Part shown: positions 15,274 through 23,425 of the stretch, piece by piece | How positions within the stretch are numbered: the stretch's first letter is position 1 | Layout: the number at the start of each line of letters is the position of its first letter | NCBI GenBank assembly: GCA_934463455.1 | Contig: CAKSJU010000020.1 | Span: forward strand, 1 to 25,063 | DNA: 25,063 nt | Reading direction: 5' to 3' | Origin: an uncultured Clostridia bacterium | GTDB lineage: Bacteria > Bacillota > Clostridia > UBA1381 | The notes under the pieces: model-generated | The model's input: the letters and a program-made list of their open reading frames with translations, nothing else | Database searches by the model: none | Told to the model about the DNA's origin: nothing | Made by a program: the position numbers and the translations under genes

Positions 15274-16155
15274 ATGGACGCTTTTTTACAAAACTGCTTA
15301 AACGGTCTTTCCATAGGCAGCAGCTACGCTCTTATCGCAATAGGGTATACAATGGTTTACGGAATATTAAGACTTATTAATTTTGCGCACGGCGATATAT
15401 TTATGATGGCGGGATATTTTATGATAATATGTATGACCAATTTCCTTTTGCCGTGGTATGTTTCAATAATTTTGGTTATTGCTATGACAGTGGCACTCGG
15501 AGTATTGACCGAGAAAATTGCATATAAGCCGCTCAGAAGCGCACCGAGAATGTCGGTTATGATCTCGGCAATCGGCGTTTCGTATCTTTTGCAAAATCTT
15601 GCTACATATTTGTTTTCGGCATTGCCGAAACCCTATCCGACAATAGGCTTTTTAAATACGAAAGTAACAATCGGAAGCTTATCGACATCCTTGGTAACCT
15701 TCATAACTCCGATTTTAACTATATTGATTGTTGTGGGATTGGTTTTCCTTATAAACAAAACCAAAATCGGTATGGCAATGCGTGCCGTATCAAAGGATTT
15801 TGAAGTTGCAAGACTTATGGGTATAAAAATCAACAATATAATAAGTATAACTTTTGTTATCGGATGTGCGCTTGCGGCAATAGGATCTATTTTGTATTTT
15901 GTGCCGCGTCCGCAGGTTTATCCGCTTTCAGGGTCACTGCCGGGGCTTAAGTGCTTTGTTGCGGCGGTGTTCGGAGGTATAGGCTCAATTCCCGGCGCAT
16001 TGGTCGGCGGATTTCTTATAGGAATTTCCGAGACATTCATAAAAGCAAGCGCTTATTCGGAATTTAGTGACGCATTTACGTTTGTTATATTAATTATAGT
16101 ATTATTGTTCCGTCCGACAGGCTTGTTCGGCGAGAAAACTACGGAGAAGGTGTGA
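15274..16155 (+). CDS. livH: Branched-chain amino acid ABC transporter permease LivH
   Basis: Integral membrane permease that with LivM forms the translocation path. The 293 residues are highly hydrophobic with about eight membrane helices. The LivH family opening is clear (NGLSIGSSYALIAIGYTMVY, LINFAHGDIFMMAGY), as are AVSKDFEVARLMGI (coupling loop to the ATPases) and FVAAVFGGIGSIPGALVGG. The start matches the family. The SD GGGGG is about 12 bases away, longer than its neighbours, which suggests modest translation. It overlaps livM at the stop/start. Confidence 0.96.
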   Translation: MDAFLQNCLNGLSIGSSYALIAIGYTMVYGILRLINFAHGDIFMMAGYFMIICMTNFLLPWYVSIILVIAMTVALGVLTEKIAYKPLRSAPRMSVMISAIGVSYLLQNLATYLFSALPKPYPTIGFLNTKVTIGSLSTSLVTFITPILTILIVVGLVFLINKTKIGMAMRAVSKDFEVARLMGIKINNIISITFVIGCALAAIGSILYFVPRPQVYPLSGSLPGLKCFVAAVFGGIGSIPGALVGGFLIGISETFIKASAYSEFSDAFTFVILIIVLLFRPTGLFGEKTTEKV

Positions 16156-17234
16156 TGAATATGAAAAAATCTACAAAATTGATTTGCTCCGTTATTGCTT
16201 CGCTTGCTTTGATTGCCATTATTTTCTTTGTCGGAAAAATGCCTTCGTCATCAATGATGCGTACATCCCTGCAGATGGGGGCGATTTATGCGCTGCTTGC
16301 GGTCAGCATGAATTTGTTAAACGGTGTGACCGGTCAGTTTTCACTCGGACAGGCAGGCTTCATGACTCTCGGAGCATATACTTACGCTATACTTACAATT
16401 CCGGTTGCGGCGCGCCCGAGCGTATACTATCTTTACGGTATAAGCGATGCGCTGGCAAATGTACATTTGCCGATAATTCCCGCACTTATTGCTGCGGGAC
16501 TTGTTGCGGCGTTTTTTGCGGCTTTAATAGGAGCTCCTGTTTTAAGACTGAAAAGCGATTACTTCGCGATTGCGACACTCGGCTTTGCCGAAGTGGTAAG
16601 AATTGTCGTCGCAAGCTCACCGCTCAACAGAATTACGAACGGCTCGCTCGGACTTAACTCCATACCGAGCTTTGATTCCTATTATTCAATATTTGCGGTT
16701 GTTATTATTTGTATAGCAATTATGGCATTGATTAAAAAATCGACTTACGGAAGAAGCTTTAAGGCTATAAGAGATGACGAAATTGCGGCTGAAGCTATGG
16801 GAATTAATCTTACAAAGCATAAAATGCTTTCGTTTATCATAAGCTCATTTTTTGCGGGAATAGGCGGAGCACTGTTGGCGATGTACTTAAAAGCAATATC
16901 CTCAACAACCTTTACCATTTCGTCAGCGACATATTATATTTTGCTTATGGTTGTAATAGGCGGTATGGGAAGCTTTTCGGGAAGTATTATTGCGGCGCTT
17001 TTGGTAATATTCTCAAAAGAATGGTGGCTCCGATTCCTGGATTCAACGCTTGTCATAAACGGATTTACGGTGCCTCTTTTAAGACCGGGCTTCAGAATGG
17101 TAATATTCTCGGTGATTTTGATGTTGGTTGTCCTTTTCTTCAGAAGAGGAATTATGGGCGACAGAGAATTTTCGTGGGACGGTATTGCCCGCTTTTTCAA
17201 AAAACTTTGCGGTAAGGGAGGCGGCAGCAAATGA
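16155..17234 (+). CDS. livM: Branched-chain amino acid ABC transporter permease LivM
   Basis: Second permease subunit, about 359 residues and 9-10 hydrophobic segments. Diagnostic segments are YALLAVSMNLLNGVTGQFSLGQAGFMTLGAY, LRLKSDYFAIATLGFAEVVR, the coupling loop FKAIRDDEIAAEAMGIN and VVIGGMGSFSGSIIAA. Three starts compete: GTG 16152, ATG 16155 and ATG 16161. GGAG at 16143-16146 suits 16155 and AAGG at 16147-16150 suits 16161. In each case the gene overlaps or abuts the livH stop, and it overlaps livG by 4 bases. Confidence 0.96.
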   Translation: MNMKKSTKLICSVIASLALIAIIFFVGKMPSSSMMRTSLQMGAIYALLAVSMNLLNGVTGQFSLGQAGFMTLGAYTYAILTIPVAARPSVYYLYGISDALANVHLPIIPALIAAGLVAAFFAALIGAPVLRLKSDYFAIATLGFAEVVRIVVASSPLNRITNGSLGLNSIPSFDSYYSIFAVVIICIAIMALIKKSTYGRSFKAIRDDEIAAEAMGINLTKHKMLSFIISSFFAGIGGALLAMYLKAISSTTFTISSATYYILLMVVIGGMGSFSGSIIAALLVIFSKEWWLRFLDSTLVINGFTVPLLRPGFRMVIFSVILMLVVLFFRRGIMGDREFSWDGIARFFKKLCGKGGGSK

Positions 17235-18070
17235 AAAACGTACTTCATCTTGATAATGTTGTTATGCAGTTCGGAGGAGTTGTTGCGGTTAATACGCTTA
17301 CAATGGATGTAAACGAGGGCGAAATTGTTGCGCTTATAGGACCGAACGGTGCAGGAAAAACAACCGCATTCAATGTAATTACCGGAGTGTACGCTCCCAC
17401 GAACGGCAGCGTGTCCTTTATGGATAAAATGATTGTATCAAATCACCCGAAAGGAAAAATGAAAAAACTCTATAAAGAGGGTCATTTGGGAGAATATCCG
17501 AAAACAATCGAGCCGACGCCGGATAAGATTACAAAGCTCGGTATTGCGAGAACATTTCAGAATATAAGACTTTTTAAAACTCTTACGGTTTTTGAGAATG
17601 TATTAATAGCAAAGCATTTGCACAGAAAATCGAATATTTTTACGGCTGCTTTTATGCTTAACAATGCCGAAGAAAAAAGACAGCGCGAAGAGGTAAAAGT
17701 GCTCTTGAAGCTGCTTGACCTTGAGGATGTAATGAACGAAAAGGCATGTAACCTGCCTTACGGAAAACAGCGTCATCTCGAAATTGCGCGTGCGCTTGCG
17801 ACAAATCCGAAGCTTTTGCTTTTGGACGAGCCGGCTGCCGGTATGAATCCGCAGGAAACAGCTGAACTGACGGCATTTATCGGACGCATAAGAGATGAAT
17901 TTAAGCTGACTGTTCTTATGATTGAACATCATATGGATTTGGTAATGGATATTTCGGACAGAATATATGTGTTGGATTTCGGAAAGCTTATAGCAGAGGG
18001 TACACCGGAAGAAATTCAGGGAAATCCGAAAGTTATCGAAGCTTATTTGGGGGTGAACGAGGATGCTTAA
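17231..18070 (+). CDS. livG: Branched-chain amino acid ABC transporter ATPase LivG
   Basis: Cytosolic ATP-binding subunit. The 279 residues carry Walker A GPNGAGKTTAFN (about 37-48), Q-loop ARTFQN, Walker B LLLLDEPAAGMNP and the switch His in MIEHHMD. The signature loop reads LPYGKQRHLEIARAL instead of LSGGQ; this is normal for LivG proteins. A stretch rich in Lys, Gly and Pro between Walker A and the Q-loop is slightly longer than usual. The start overlaps the livM stop (ATGA) with an SD AAGGGAGG before it. The gene overlaps livF by 8 bases. Confidence 0.96.
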   Translation: MKNVLHLDNVVMQFGGVVAVNTLTMDVNEGEIVALIGPNGAGKTTAFNVITGVYAPTNGSVSFMDKMIVSNHPKGKMKKLYKEGHLGEYPKTIEPTPDKITKLGIARTFQNIRLFKTLTVFENVLIAKHLHRKSNIFTAAFMLNNAEEKRQREEVKVLLKLLDLEDVMNEKACNLPYGKQRHLEIARALATNPKLLLLDEPAAGMNPQETAELTAFIGRIRDEFKLTVLMIEHHMDLVMDISDRIYVLDFGKLIAEGTPEEIQGNPKVIEAYLGVNEDA

Positions 18071-18761
18071 AATAAATGATTTACATGTTTCGTACGGCGG
18101 AATAAGAGCAATCCGCGGAATAAGCCTTGAGGTACCCGACGGAAAAATAGTAACGCTGATCGGTGCAAACGGTGCCGGAAAATCAACGACACTGCGTTCG
18201 ATAGTAGGATTGGTAAAGGCGGACAGCGGCTCGATAACATATAATGATAAAGAGCTTTTGAATATGCCGAGCAATAAAATAATCGAGGAGGGCATTACAC
18301 TTGTTCCCGAGGGCAGACGTGTGTTTCCCGACCTAACCGTGCTTGAAAATATAAAAATAGGTGCATATCTCAGAAAGGATAATCTTTCGGAAGATATAAA
18401 ATGGGTATATGACTTATTCCCGCGCCTTAAAGAACGTCATTGGCAGCTTGCGGGTACGCTTTCGGGAGGAGAACAGCAGATGCTGGCTGTTGCACGTGCG
18501 CTTATGAGTAAACCTAAGGTAATAATGATGGACGAGCCGTCGCTGGGACTTGCTCCGCTTGTTGTTAAAGGAATTTTTGATATAATCAAGGAAATAAACA
18601 AGCAGGGTGTAACGGTGTTGCTTATTGAACAGAATGCAAACATGGCATTAAAGATTGCCGACAGCGGATATGTGTTGCAGACAGGAAGTATTATAATGTC
18701 CGGAACGGGAGAAGAGCTTCTTGCAAATGAAGAGGTCAGAAAAGCATATTTGGGAAAATAA
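18063..18761 (+). CDS. livF: Branched-chain amino acid ABC transporter ATPase LivF
   Basis: Second ATP-binding subunit, 232 residues, the usual LivF size. Walker A GANGAGKST is at about 36-44, signature LSGGEQQMLAVARAL, Walker B VIMMDEPSLGLAPL, and the LivF-typical VPEGRRVFPDLTVLENI follows the Q-loop region. It is the last gene of the operon and ends LGK-stop inside the left arm of a bidirectional terminator, so its final codons are part of the RNA hairpin. Confidence 0.97.
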   Translation: MLKINDLHVSYGGIRAIRGISLEVPDGKIVTLIGANGAGKSTTLRSIVGLVKADSGSITYNDKELLNMPSNKIIEEGITLVPEGRRVFPDLTVLENIKIGAYLRKDNLSEDIKWVYDLFPRLKERHWQLAGTLSGGEQQMLAVARALMSKPKVIMMDEPSLGLAPLVVKGIFDIIKEINKQGVTVLLIEQNANMALKIADSGYVLQTGSIIMSGTGEELLANEEVRKAYLGK

Positions 18762-18792
18762 AAAAGGGCGTAAGCCCTTTTTTATTTTCCCA
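18751..18792. terminator. Bidirectional intrinsic terminator between livF and the ADP-ribosylglycohydrolase gene
   Basis: TGGGAAAATAAAAAAGGGC (18751-18769) and its exact reverse complement (18774-18792) flank a GTAA loop. The inner GGGC/GCCC stem with flanking A and T runs gives a hairpin plus U tract on either strand. Both convergent stop codons lie inside the arms. Confidence 0.93.
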
Positions 18793-20203
18793 TTATTATA
18801 AGAGGTATTGTCATTTCCGTAGGTCTTGCGATTGCGGAAATTTTTATATAAATTTTATTTATTCCTTCAACGTTTTCACCGGCTGTAACGGTTACTTCGT
18901 CTTCGTCTATTTTATAGTGGAACATCTGGCGCAGATACATGTTGAATTTTTCTCTGTCCGCCGTCCATCCCTCGGGAAGAATAAGTTCTATATTAATCGG
19001 ATTTGGGTCGGGAATGGTATTTTTAAATACAAATTTAAGCTTTATTTCATCGCCCGGCTTGACGCTGCATTTGTCAAATTCCACTCTGCCTTTGGCATAT
19101 CCCATATCGGGGAAGTCAAACGAAAGTCCCGTTTCGGGAATGTCAAAATCCGGCATGCGCGGATATTTGGGAAGTTCGTCACGCTCTGTTTCACCGTCTG
19201 TGTATTCGGCATATATTTCATATGCTTTCAGACAGGAGGGAGCAAGCTCGTACACTCTTTTTGTCAAATCGGTAAGAGTTGCGGGGCGCGGATTGTATGA
19301 CAGGTCAACCGCCATTGATATAATTCTGTCGCCTATATATTCCGCCCAATCTTCGGGAACGCTTTTGCTTCCGTACATAATTCCCATGAGAGAGCCTATT
19401 GTCGCACCGGTGCAATCGGTGTCGTCACCGCAGTTTATTGCATGAATCATTGACTTTTTATAGTCGCCCTCTCCGTACAAAAATCCCAGAATTACGAATG
19501 AAACATTTGCGGGAGCCTGAAACCAGCCGAGGTCTGCCGTTTCGGCAACAACCGCATTTCTTGCGTCTTTAAAATCAGTTCCTTTGTCGTATAACTCAAC
19601 TGCAAGCCGTACACTTTTTGCGGTACGTGATTTTTCGGGAATATAAGAAAGTCCTATGTCAACAAGCTTTCTGAAATTATTCTCAAAAAATGCCGCGCTT
19701 TCCATTGCGGCAACGAACATTGCAGCATATGTCCCCTCGCCCATTCCGTGGTCAACACATGCGTCACGGTAGGCAAATTTAACAGCCAATTCGGGAAAAC
19801 CGGGGAAAAGGCATGCCCAAAGCTCGGTGCGAATCCATGCCCCGTTTGAATTGCGCATTATTTCGTTTTTGTATTCTCCCGCATAAGGCGGCTGCATACC
19901 GAGTCTCATATTTGCTTTGCATACTCCGTATTCGCTCCAGGGCGGAGTGATATAGTTAAGCCAGTATTCGCCCAATATCTGCGGAGTTATGTTTCGTATT
20001 CCTCTTTCTTCGATTGCACAAAGCCAAATAAGCTGCAGGTCAAGGTCATCGTTCGGCAATGGCTCGCCTTTCGGCGAATTAAAGCCGTGAATGTCCTGCA
20101 TTTCGGTGTTTGCCTCGTACGGCATTCCCATTGTTCCGCCGATGTTCTTGCCGACCCAGCAGGCGCGCACCTTATCCAAATATCGGTCTCTGTTGATTTT
20201 CAT
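18782..20203 (-). CDS. ADP-ribosylglycohydrolase family protein with C-terminal beta-sandwich-like domain
   Basis: Likely metal-dependent hydrolase of the ADP-ribosylglycohydrolase (DraG-like) fold, removing ADP-ribose or a related glycoside from an unknown substrate. In 473 residues the N-terminal part (about 5-340) shows the paired acidic metal motifs: PNDDLDLQ near 50 and GDDTDCTGATIGSLMG in the second half. ACWVGKNIGGTMGMPYE at the start also fits. The last 110 residues (about 360-473) look like a beta-rich domain of unknown role. SD AAAGGAT lies upstream, and the gene has its own promoter and a leader hairpin. It converges on livF and shares its terminator. No partner ADP-ribosyltransferase is nearby, so the substrate may be a sugar compound. 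Confidence 0.85.
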   Translation of the reverse strand: MKINRDRYLDKVRACWVGKNIGGTMGMPYEANTEMQDIHGFNSPKGEPLPNDDLDLQLIWLCAIEERGIRNITPQILGEYWLNYITPPWSEYGVCKANMRLGMQPPYAGEYKNEIMRNSNGAWIRTELWACLFPGFPELAVKFAYRDACVDHGMGEGTYAAMFVAAMESAAFFENNFRKLVDIGLSYIPEKSRTAKSVRLAVELYDKGTDFKDARNAVVAETADLGWFQAPANVSFVILGFLYGEGDYKKSMIHAINCGDDTDCTGATIGSLMGIMYGSKSVPEDWAEYIGDRIISMAVDLSYNPRPATLTDLTKRVYELAPSCLKAYEIYAEYTDGETERDELPKYPRMPDFDIPETGLSFDFPDMGYAKGRVEFDKCSVKPGDEIKLKFVFKNTIPDPNPINIELILPEGWTADREKFNMYLRQMFHYKIDEDEVTVTAGENVEGINKIYIKISAIARPTEMTIPLIIMGK

Positions 20204-20223
20204 TCCTATCAGATCCTTTCATT

Positions 20224-20240
20224 ATCGGAAAAAGTCCGAT
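20224..20240 (-). promoter_or_regulatory. Leader hairpin before the ADP-ribosylglycohydrolase SD
   Basis: ATCGGA and TCCGAT form a 6-bp stem around a 5-base U-rich loop on the minus strand. It ends a few bases upstream of AAAGGAT and so could affect ribosome access. Confidence 0.4.
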
Positions 20241-20251
20241 GTTTTGCTTTT

Positions 20252-20280
20252 ATATTAGCATAAAACGTGCGCCGATACAA
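20252..20280 (-). promoter_or_regulatory. Promoter of the ADP-ribosylglycohydrolase gene
   Basis: On the minus strand TTGTAT (20280-20275), a 17-base spacer, TAATAT (20257-20252). It lies in the 114-base gap after holA, so this gene is likely transcribed separately from holA, though no strong terminator was seen between them. Confidence 0.55.
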
Positions 20281-20317
20281 TATCAAATTTCCTTAAAAGG
20301 TGTTTAATTTCCACTTC

Positions 20318-21316
20318 TTATTTTCTGAAAAGTCCAGCGACAAATTGCTCCAAAGCTGTCCAATCATCGGTTTCGCCGTTTTTTATCGCAAGGTCAATCT
20401 GTGCCGCTTCGGTTACGCAGTCAATCAAAAAGCTCTCGCTAAAGGATTTTTTCATATATTTTCGGGCAATAAACGGCGGTACTTTCAGCTTTCTGGCAAT
20501 ACCGTCGGCATTTTCTCCCTCTTTTAGAAGCAATTCGGCATAAAGCATTTTATCAAATGTGGAAAAAAGCGTAAATAAAATATTGTATGCCGATTCCTTA
20601 ACTGTTTTCATGTCGCGCAGTATTTTGAGAGCCTTGTCCGCATTATGCTCCATAACGGCATCGGTCATTTCAAAAACTCTTATGTTAAGTGATTTTGAAA
20701 CGAGTCTGTCTATGTCCGAACGGGTTATTTCCTCATCGCAGAAGCTGAACAGCTTGTCTGTTTCGTTTTTCAGACTTTCCAATCCCTCCGGGCAGATTTC
20801 GACAAGGTATTGAGCGTTTTCTTTCGTGATTTTTTTCTTTGCCGAAAGAGCCTGCCGTTCAATCCGGGTTACCGCGTCAGCTGCGGAGAGATGTTTAAAT
20901 TCCGCAACCGCACCCACTTTGTTTATTGCTTTGTAAATTACGCTTCGTTTATCGACCTCCGTCTCCGAAAATATTATAATAATATAGTCCGGAATGTCGG
21001 AGAGGGTTTCCGTCCAAAAATTTTTAATCTCTTCGTTTGCCGATTTTAAAATGCCGGTGTCGCGGAGGATGAGAATTTTTTTGTCGCTCATCATAGGATA
21101 TGTTTCGATATAATCGGAAATTTCGGAAACAGGCGTTTTACCGTCGCTTATTACAAGTCGGTTAAAATCCGCCATGCCGCCGTCCGGTATGGCGTCCGAA
21201 AGCCGTTTCAAGTAAAGCTCGGAAAGGTATTTTTCCTCTCCGCAAAAAAGATATACAGATTTAAAGTTTCCGCCGGCAATGCTTTTTTTCAGCTCCGACG
21301 CGGTAATTACCGCCAT
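20318..21316 (-). CDS. holA: DNA polymerase III delta subunit (clamp-loader wrench)
   Basis: Delta subunit of the clamp loader, which opens the beta sliding clamp. The 332 residues match the family size. The N terminus MAVITASELKKSIAGGNFKSVYLFCGEEKYLSELYLKRL fits HolA (F-x-G-E-E after the first strand). As expected for delta, the AAA+ fold lacks a functional Walker A. Further family features are FSETEVDKRSVIYKAINK and the C-terminal helical collar (IARKLKVPPFIARKYMKKS). AGGTG precedes the ATG. It lies 10 bases downstream of trmD, so it is probably the last gene of the operon. Confidence 0.94.
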   Translation of the reverse strand: MAVITASELKKSIAGGNFKSVYLFCGEEKYLSELYLKRLSDAIPDGGMADFNRLVISDGKTPVSEISDYIETYPMMSDKKILILRDTGILKSANEEIKNFWTETLSDIPDYIIIIFSETEVDKRSVIYKAINKVGAVAEFKHLSAADAVTRIERQALSAKKKITKENAQYLVEICPEGLESLKNETDKLFSFCDEEITRSDIDRLVSKSLNIRVFEMTDAVMEHNADKALKILRDMKTVKESAYNILFTLFSTFDKMLYAELLLKEGENADGIARKLKVPPFIARKYMKKSFSESFLIDCVTEAAQIDLAIKNGETDDWTALEQFVAGLFRK

Positions 21317-21326
21317 TTACTACACC

Positions 21327-22073
21327 TCACGATTGTTTTTTTTCACTTTTTAAGCGATTTACATATTCAAGCTCTTTTTCGGAAAGCTTTGCCGACTTTA
21401 ACATGTCGGGACGTTTTAAAAATGTTGTTTTTATCGATTGCTCCCGCTTCCATTCTTCTATTTTGGCATGATTGCCGGAAATAAGTACATCGGGGATTTT
21501 TCTTCCCATAAATTCTTCGGGGCGTGTGTATTGCGGATATTCCAAAAGCCCGGAAAAATGGCTTTCATTTTCATAAGAGCTTTGAGAGGAAAGTACCCCG
21601 GGAATCATTCGGGAAACTGCGTCGATTACCACCATTGCGGGAAGCTCGCCGCCGGTGAGAACAAAATCACCGATTGAAATTTCGGCATCAACCAGCATGT
21701 CGATAATTCTTTGGTCTACGCCCTCGTAATGTCCGCACAGAATGATTATATGCCTGTGCCGGGAAAGCTGCACGGCGGTTTTTTGGTTAAAAACCTTTCC
21801 GCGGGGGGACATATATATTGTATACGGCTTGTAATCAAGGTCTTTTACAATACTTTTATATGCGTCGTATATCGGCTGCGGGGTCATCAGCATGCCGCCT
21901 CCGCCGCTGTATGGATAATCGTCTGTTTTTTTATGCTTGTTTTCCGAAAAATCCCGAATATTTATAAAATTCATTTCGACAATCCCCTTGTCTGCGGCAC
22001 GTTTTATTATGCTGTCACCGAGACATGCGCGGAACATATCCGGAAAAAGGGTAAGAACATCAAATCGTATCAT
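21327..22073 (-). CDS. trmD: tRNA (guanine-N1-)-methyltransferase
   Basis: SPOUT-class methyltransferase making m1G37 in tRNAs, which prevents +1 frameshifting. The 248 residues contain MIRFDVLTLFPDMF, the catalytic-loop Asp region KTDDYPYSGGGGMLM, and the trefoil-knot SAM site (LCGHYEGVDQRI, ISIGDFVLTGGELPAMVVIDA). The start overlaps the rimM stop by 4 bases (ATGA). The usual next gene rplS does not follow; holA comes instead. Confidence 0.98.
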   Translation of the reverse strand: MIRFDVLTLFPDMFRACLGDSIIKRAADKGIVEMNFINIRDFSENKHKKTDDYPYSGGGGMLMTPQPIYDAYKSIVKDLDYKPYTIYMSPRGKVFNQKTAVQLSRHRHIIILCGHYEGVDQRIIDMLVDAEISIGDFVLTGGELPAMVVIDAVSRMIPGVLSSQSSYENESHFSGLLEYPQYTRPEEFMGRKIPDVLISGNHAKIEEWKREQSIKTTFLKRPDMLKSAKLSEKELEYVNRLKSEKKQS

Positions 22074-22579
22074 AAATCTTCAAGTCCCTCCAAAAGGCGT
22101 ACAACGGCTGCTTTTTCGGCTATGTCTACCGAAAGAACAACGCTCGGCAGAACGGGGATAAGCAAATCCTTTTTATTTTCGCGCTTGACAACGTAAATAT
22201 CGTTTGCGCCGGTTTGCAGCACTTCTTTTATAGTTCCCAAAACCTCGCCGTTTTCTTTTTTTACCGTTATGCCGATTAAATCGGCAATGTAATAAACCCC
22301 CTCTTCAAGCTCGCCGAGCTCGCTGCGCTCGGCACAGAGGATATGATTTTTCAGTGCTTCGGCTTCATTTATGTCCGAAAGCTCTTTGAATTTTACTATC
22401 AAATTATTTTTCTGATATTTTATTGCGCCGACGGTAAGAGGGGTGTATTCGTTTTTTTGGTTTATATAAACCGTTGACAAATCTTCAAAGACATCGGGAG
22501 TGTCGGTCCAGGTCACAACCTTGACTTCGCCTTTTAATCCGTGTGTGTTTATTATTTTTCCTACTTCCAGTAAATCCAT
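22070..22579 (-). CDS. rimM: Ribosome maturation factor RimM
   Basis: Assembly factor for the head of the 30S subunit; it binds uS19 and aids 16S processing. The 169 residues have the N-terminal beta-barrel (LEVGKIINTHGLKGEVKV) and a C-terminal PRC-barrel (YYIADLIGITVKKENGEVLGTIKEVLQTGANDIYVV, then LLIPVLPSVV). GGAGG sits 7 bases from the ATG. It overlaps trmD by 4 bases. In most Firmicutes rpsP and a KH protein precede it; here an esterase gene does, 18 bases away. Confidence 0.97.
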   Translation of the reverse strand: MDLLEVGKIINTHGLKGEVKVVTWTDTPDVFEDLSTVYINQKNEYTPLTVGAIKYQKNNLIVKFKELSDINEAEALKNHILCAERSELGELEEGVYYIADLIGITVKKENGEVLGTIKEVLQTGANDIYVVKRENKKDLLIPVLPSVVLSVDIAEKAAVVRLLEGLEDL

Positions 22580-22597
22580 GCTGTGCCTCCGTTATAT

Positions 22598-23275
22598 TTA
22601 TCCGTATATTTCGGTATTGTCATATTTATTTTCCGCAACAGAAACGTCACCCTTTCGGCAGCTCAAAAGCCAGTTGAACACTTCGATGTTGCTGAAGGTA
22701 TCCGACCATGCATCATGCCCGTTTTCGGGATATATTGTAAGGCGTGCGTCTCCTCCGGTTTTGTTTACCGTTTCAACCATTTTTTTGCTTTCTTCGGGAA
22801 AAACGTCATCGTCCTTTCCGCCGTGGAATGCCCATACCTTAACATTTTTCAATCTTCCGGCATTCCAATACATACCGCCGCCGCAAATCGGCACTATTGC
22901 CGCAAACAGCTCAGGCGACTGCATTGCCAGCTCCCATGTTCCGTAACCGCCCATACTTGCGCCCATTGCATAGAAACGGCTGCGGTCGGTGAAATCGGAA
23001 TTATTAATCATTTTCACAAAATCGGTAAGCTGCTCAAAAACATTAAACCATGTCCTGTCGGCAGGGCATTGAGGCATTGCGGTAATAAATTCAAAATTTT
23101 CGTGCTTTGCGGTTTCGGTGCAATAGGGATGCTCTGCGATAACATTTATATCGCTGCCGCGCCCTCCGGCTCCGTGCAAAAGAATTATGACGGGATATTT
23201 TTTTCCCTCGCAATAGTCGTCCGGCAAGCAGAGAACATAGTCAATATTTTTGTATTTTTTAATCAGTTTTTTCAT
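22598..23275 (-). CDS. Alpha/beta-hydrolase, esterase of the dienelactone hydrolase/feruloyl esterase-like group
   Basis: Predicted cytosolic serine hydrolase of 225 residues. The oxyanion region is IILLHGAGGRG (about 31-41), nucleophile elbow GASMGGYG (G-x-S-x-G), acid Asp in HGGKDDDVF, and catalytic His in NGHDAW. This is a complete triad in alpha/beta-hydrolase order. There is no signal peptide. Related short proteins are annotated as carboxylesterases, prolyl-oligopeptidase-like or PHB-depolymerase-like; substrate is unknown. The frame reaches a GTG four codons upstream, but ATG at 23275 has AAAAAGGG at proper spacing. It appears to be the first gene of an operon with rimM-trmD-holA, driven by the promoter at 23314-23342. 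Confidence 0.88.
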   Translation of the reverse strand: MKKLIKKYKNIDYVLCLPDDYCEGKKYPVIILLHGAGGRGSDINVIAEHPYCTETAKHENFEFITAMPQCPADRTWFNVFEQLTDFVKMINNSDFTDRSRFYAMGASMGGYGTWELAMQSPELFAAIVPICGGGMYWNAGRLKNVKVWAFHGGKDDDVFPEESKKMVETVNKTGGDARLTIYPENGHDAWSDTFSNIEVFNWLLSCRKGDVSVAENKYDNTEIYG

Positions 23276-23313
23276 TTTAAAGTTCACCCTTTTTTTATTT
23301 TGTATCTACAATT

Positions 23314-23342
23314 ATTGTATCATAAAAAGATATTTTTGGCAA
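23314..23342 (-). promoter_or_regulatory. Promoter of the esterase-rimM-trmD-holA operon
   Basis: On the minus strand TTGCCA (23342-23337), a 17-base spacer, TACAAT (23319-23314). It lies about 40 bases upstream of the esterase start. No other promoter was seen before rimM. Confidence 0.75.
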
Positions 23343-23360
23343 GGAAAAATCATAATTCGT

Positions 23361-23388
23361 TTGCGCGGTAAATATATTTCAGTATAGT
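23361..23388 (+). promoter_or_regulatory. Possible promoter of the deacetylase gene
   Basis: TTGCGC (23361-23366), a 16-base spacer, TATAGT (23383-23388). It is moderate against the sigma-A consensus; a sporulation sigma factor would be expected for a pdaB-like gene and cannot be excluded. Confidence 0.4.
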
Positions 23389-23390
23389 AT

Positions 23391-23409
23391 GCCGCAAATT
23401 GCCTGCGGC
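23391..23409 (+). promoter_or_regulatory. Short hairpin just before the deacetylase SD
   Basis: GCCGCA (23391-23396) and TGCGGC (23404-23409) form a 6-bp GC-rich stem with a 7-base loop, 5 bases upstream of GGAGGAG. It would lie at the very 5' end of the transcript if the proposed promoter is used. Confidence 0.4.
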
Positions 23410-23425
23410 GGGACGGAGGAGTTAT

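Noticed and set aside
17731..17800. LivG signature loop LPYGKQRHLEIARAL in place of LSGGQ as a possible defect.
   Set aside because: LivG proteins normally carry a YG(Q/K)QR-type signature, so this is the family state and not a mutation.
22583..23371. A 262-codon plus-strand reading frame opposite the esterase.
   Set aside because: The opposite strand holds a full alpha/beta-hydrolase with catalytic triad, promoter and SD. This frame also crosses that promoter, and its Cys/His-rich composition is typical of antisense.
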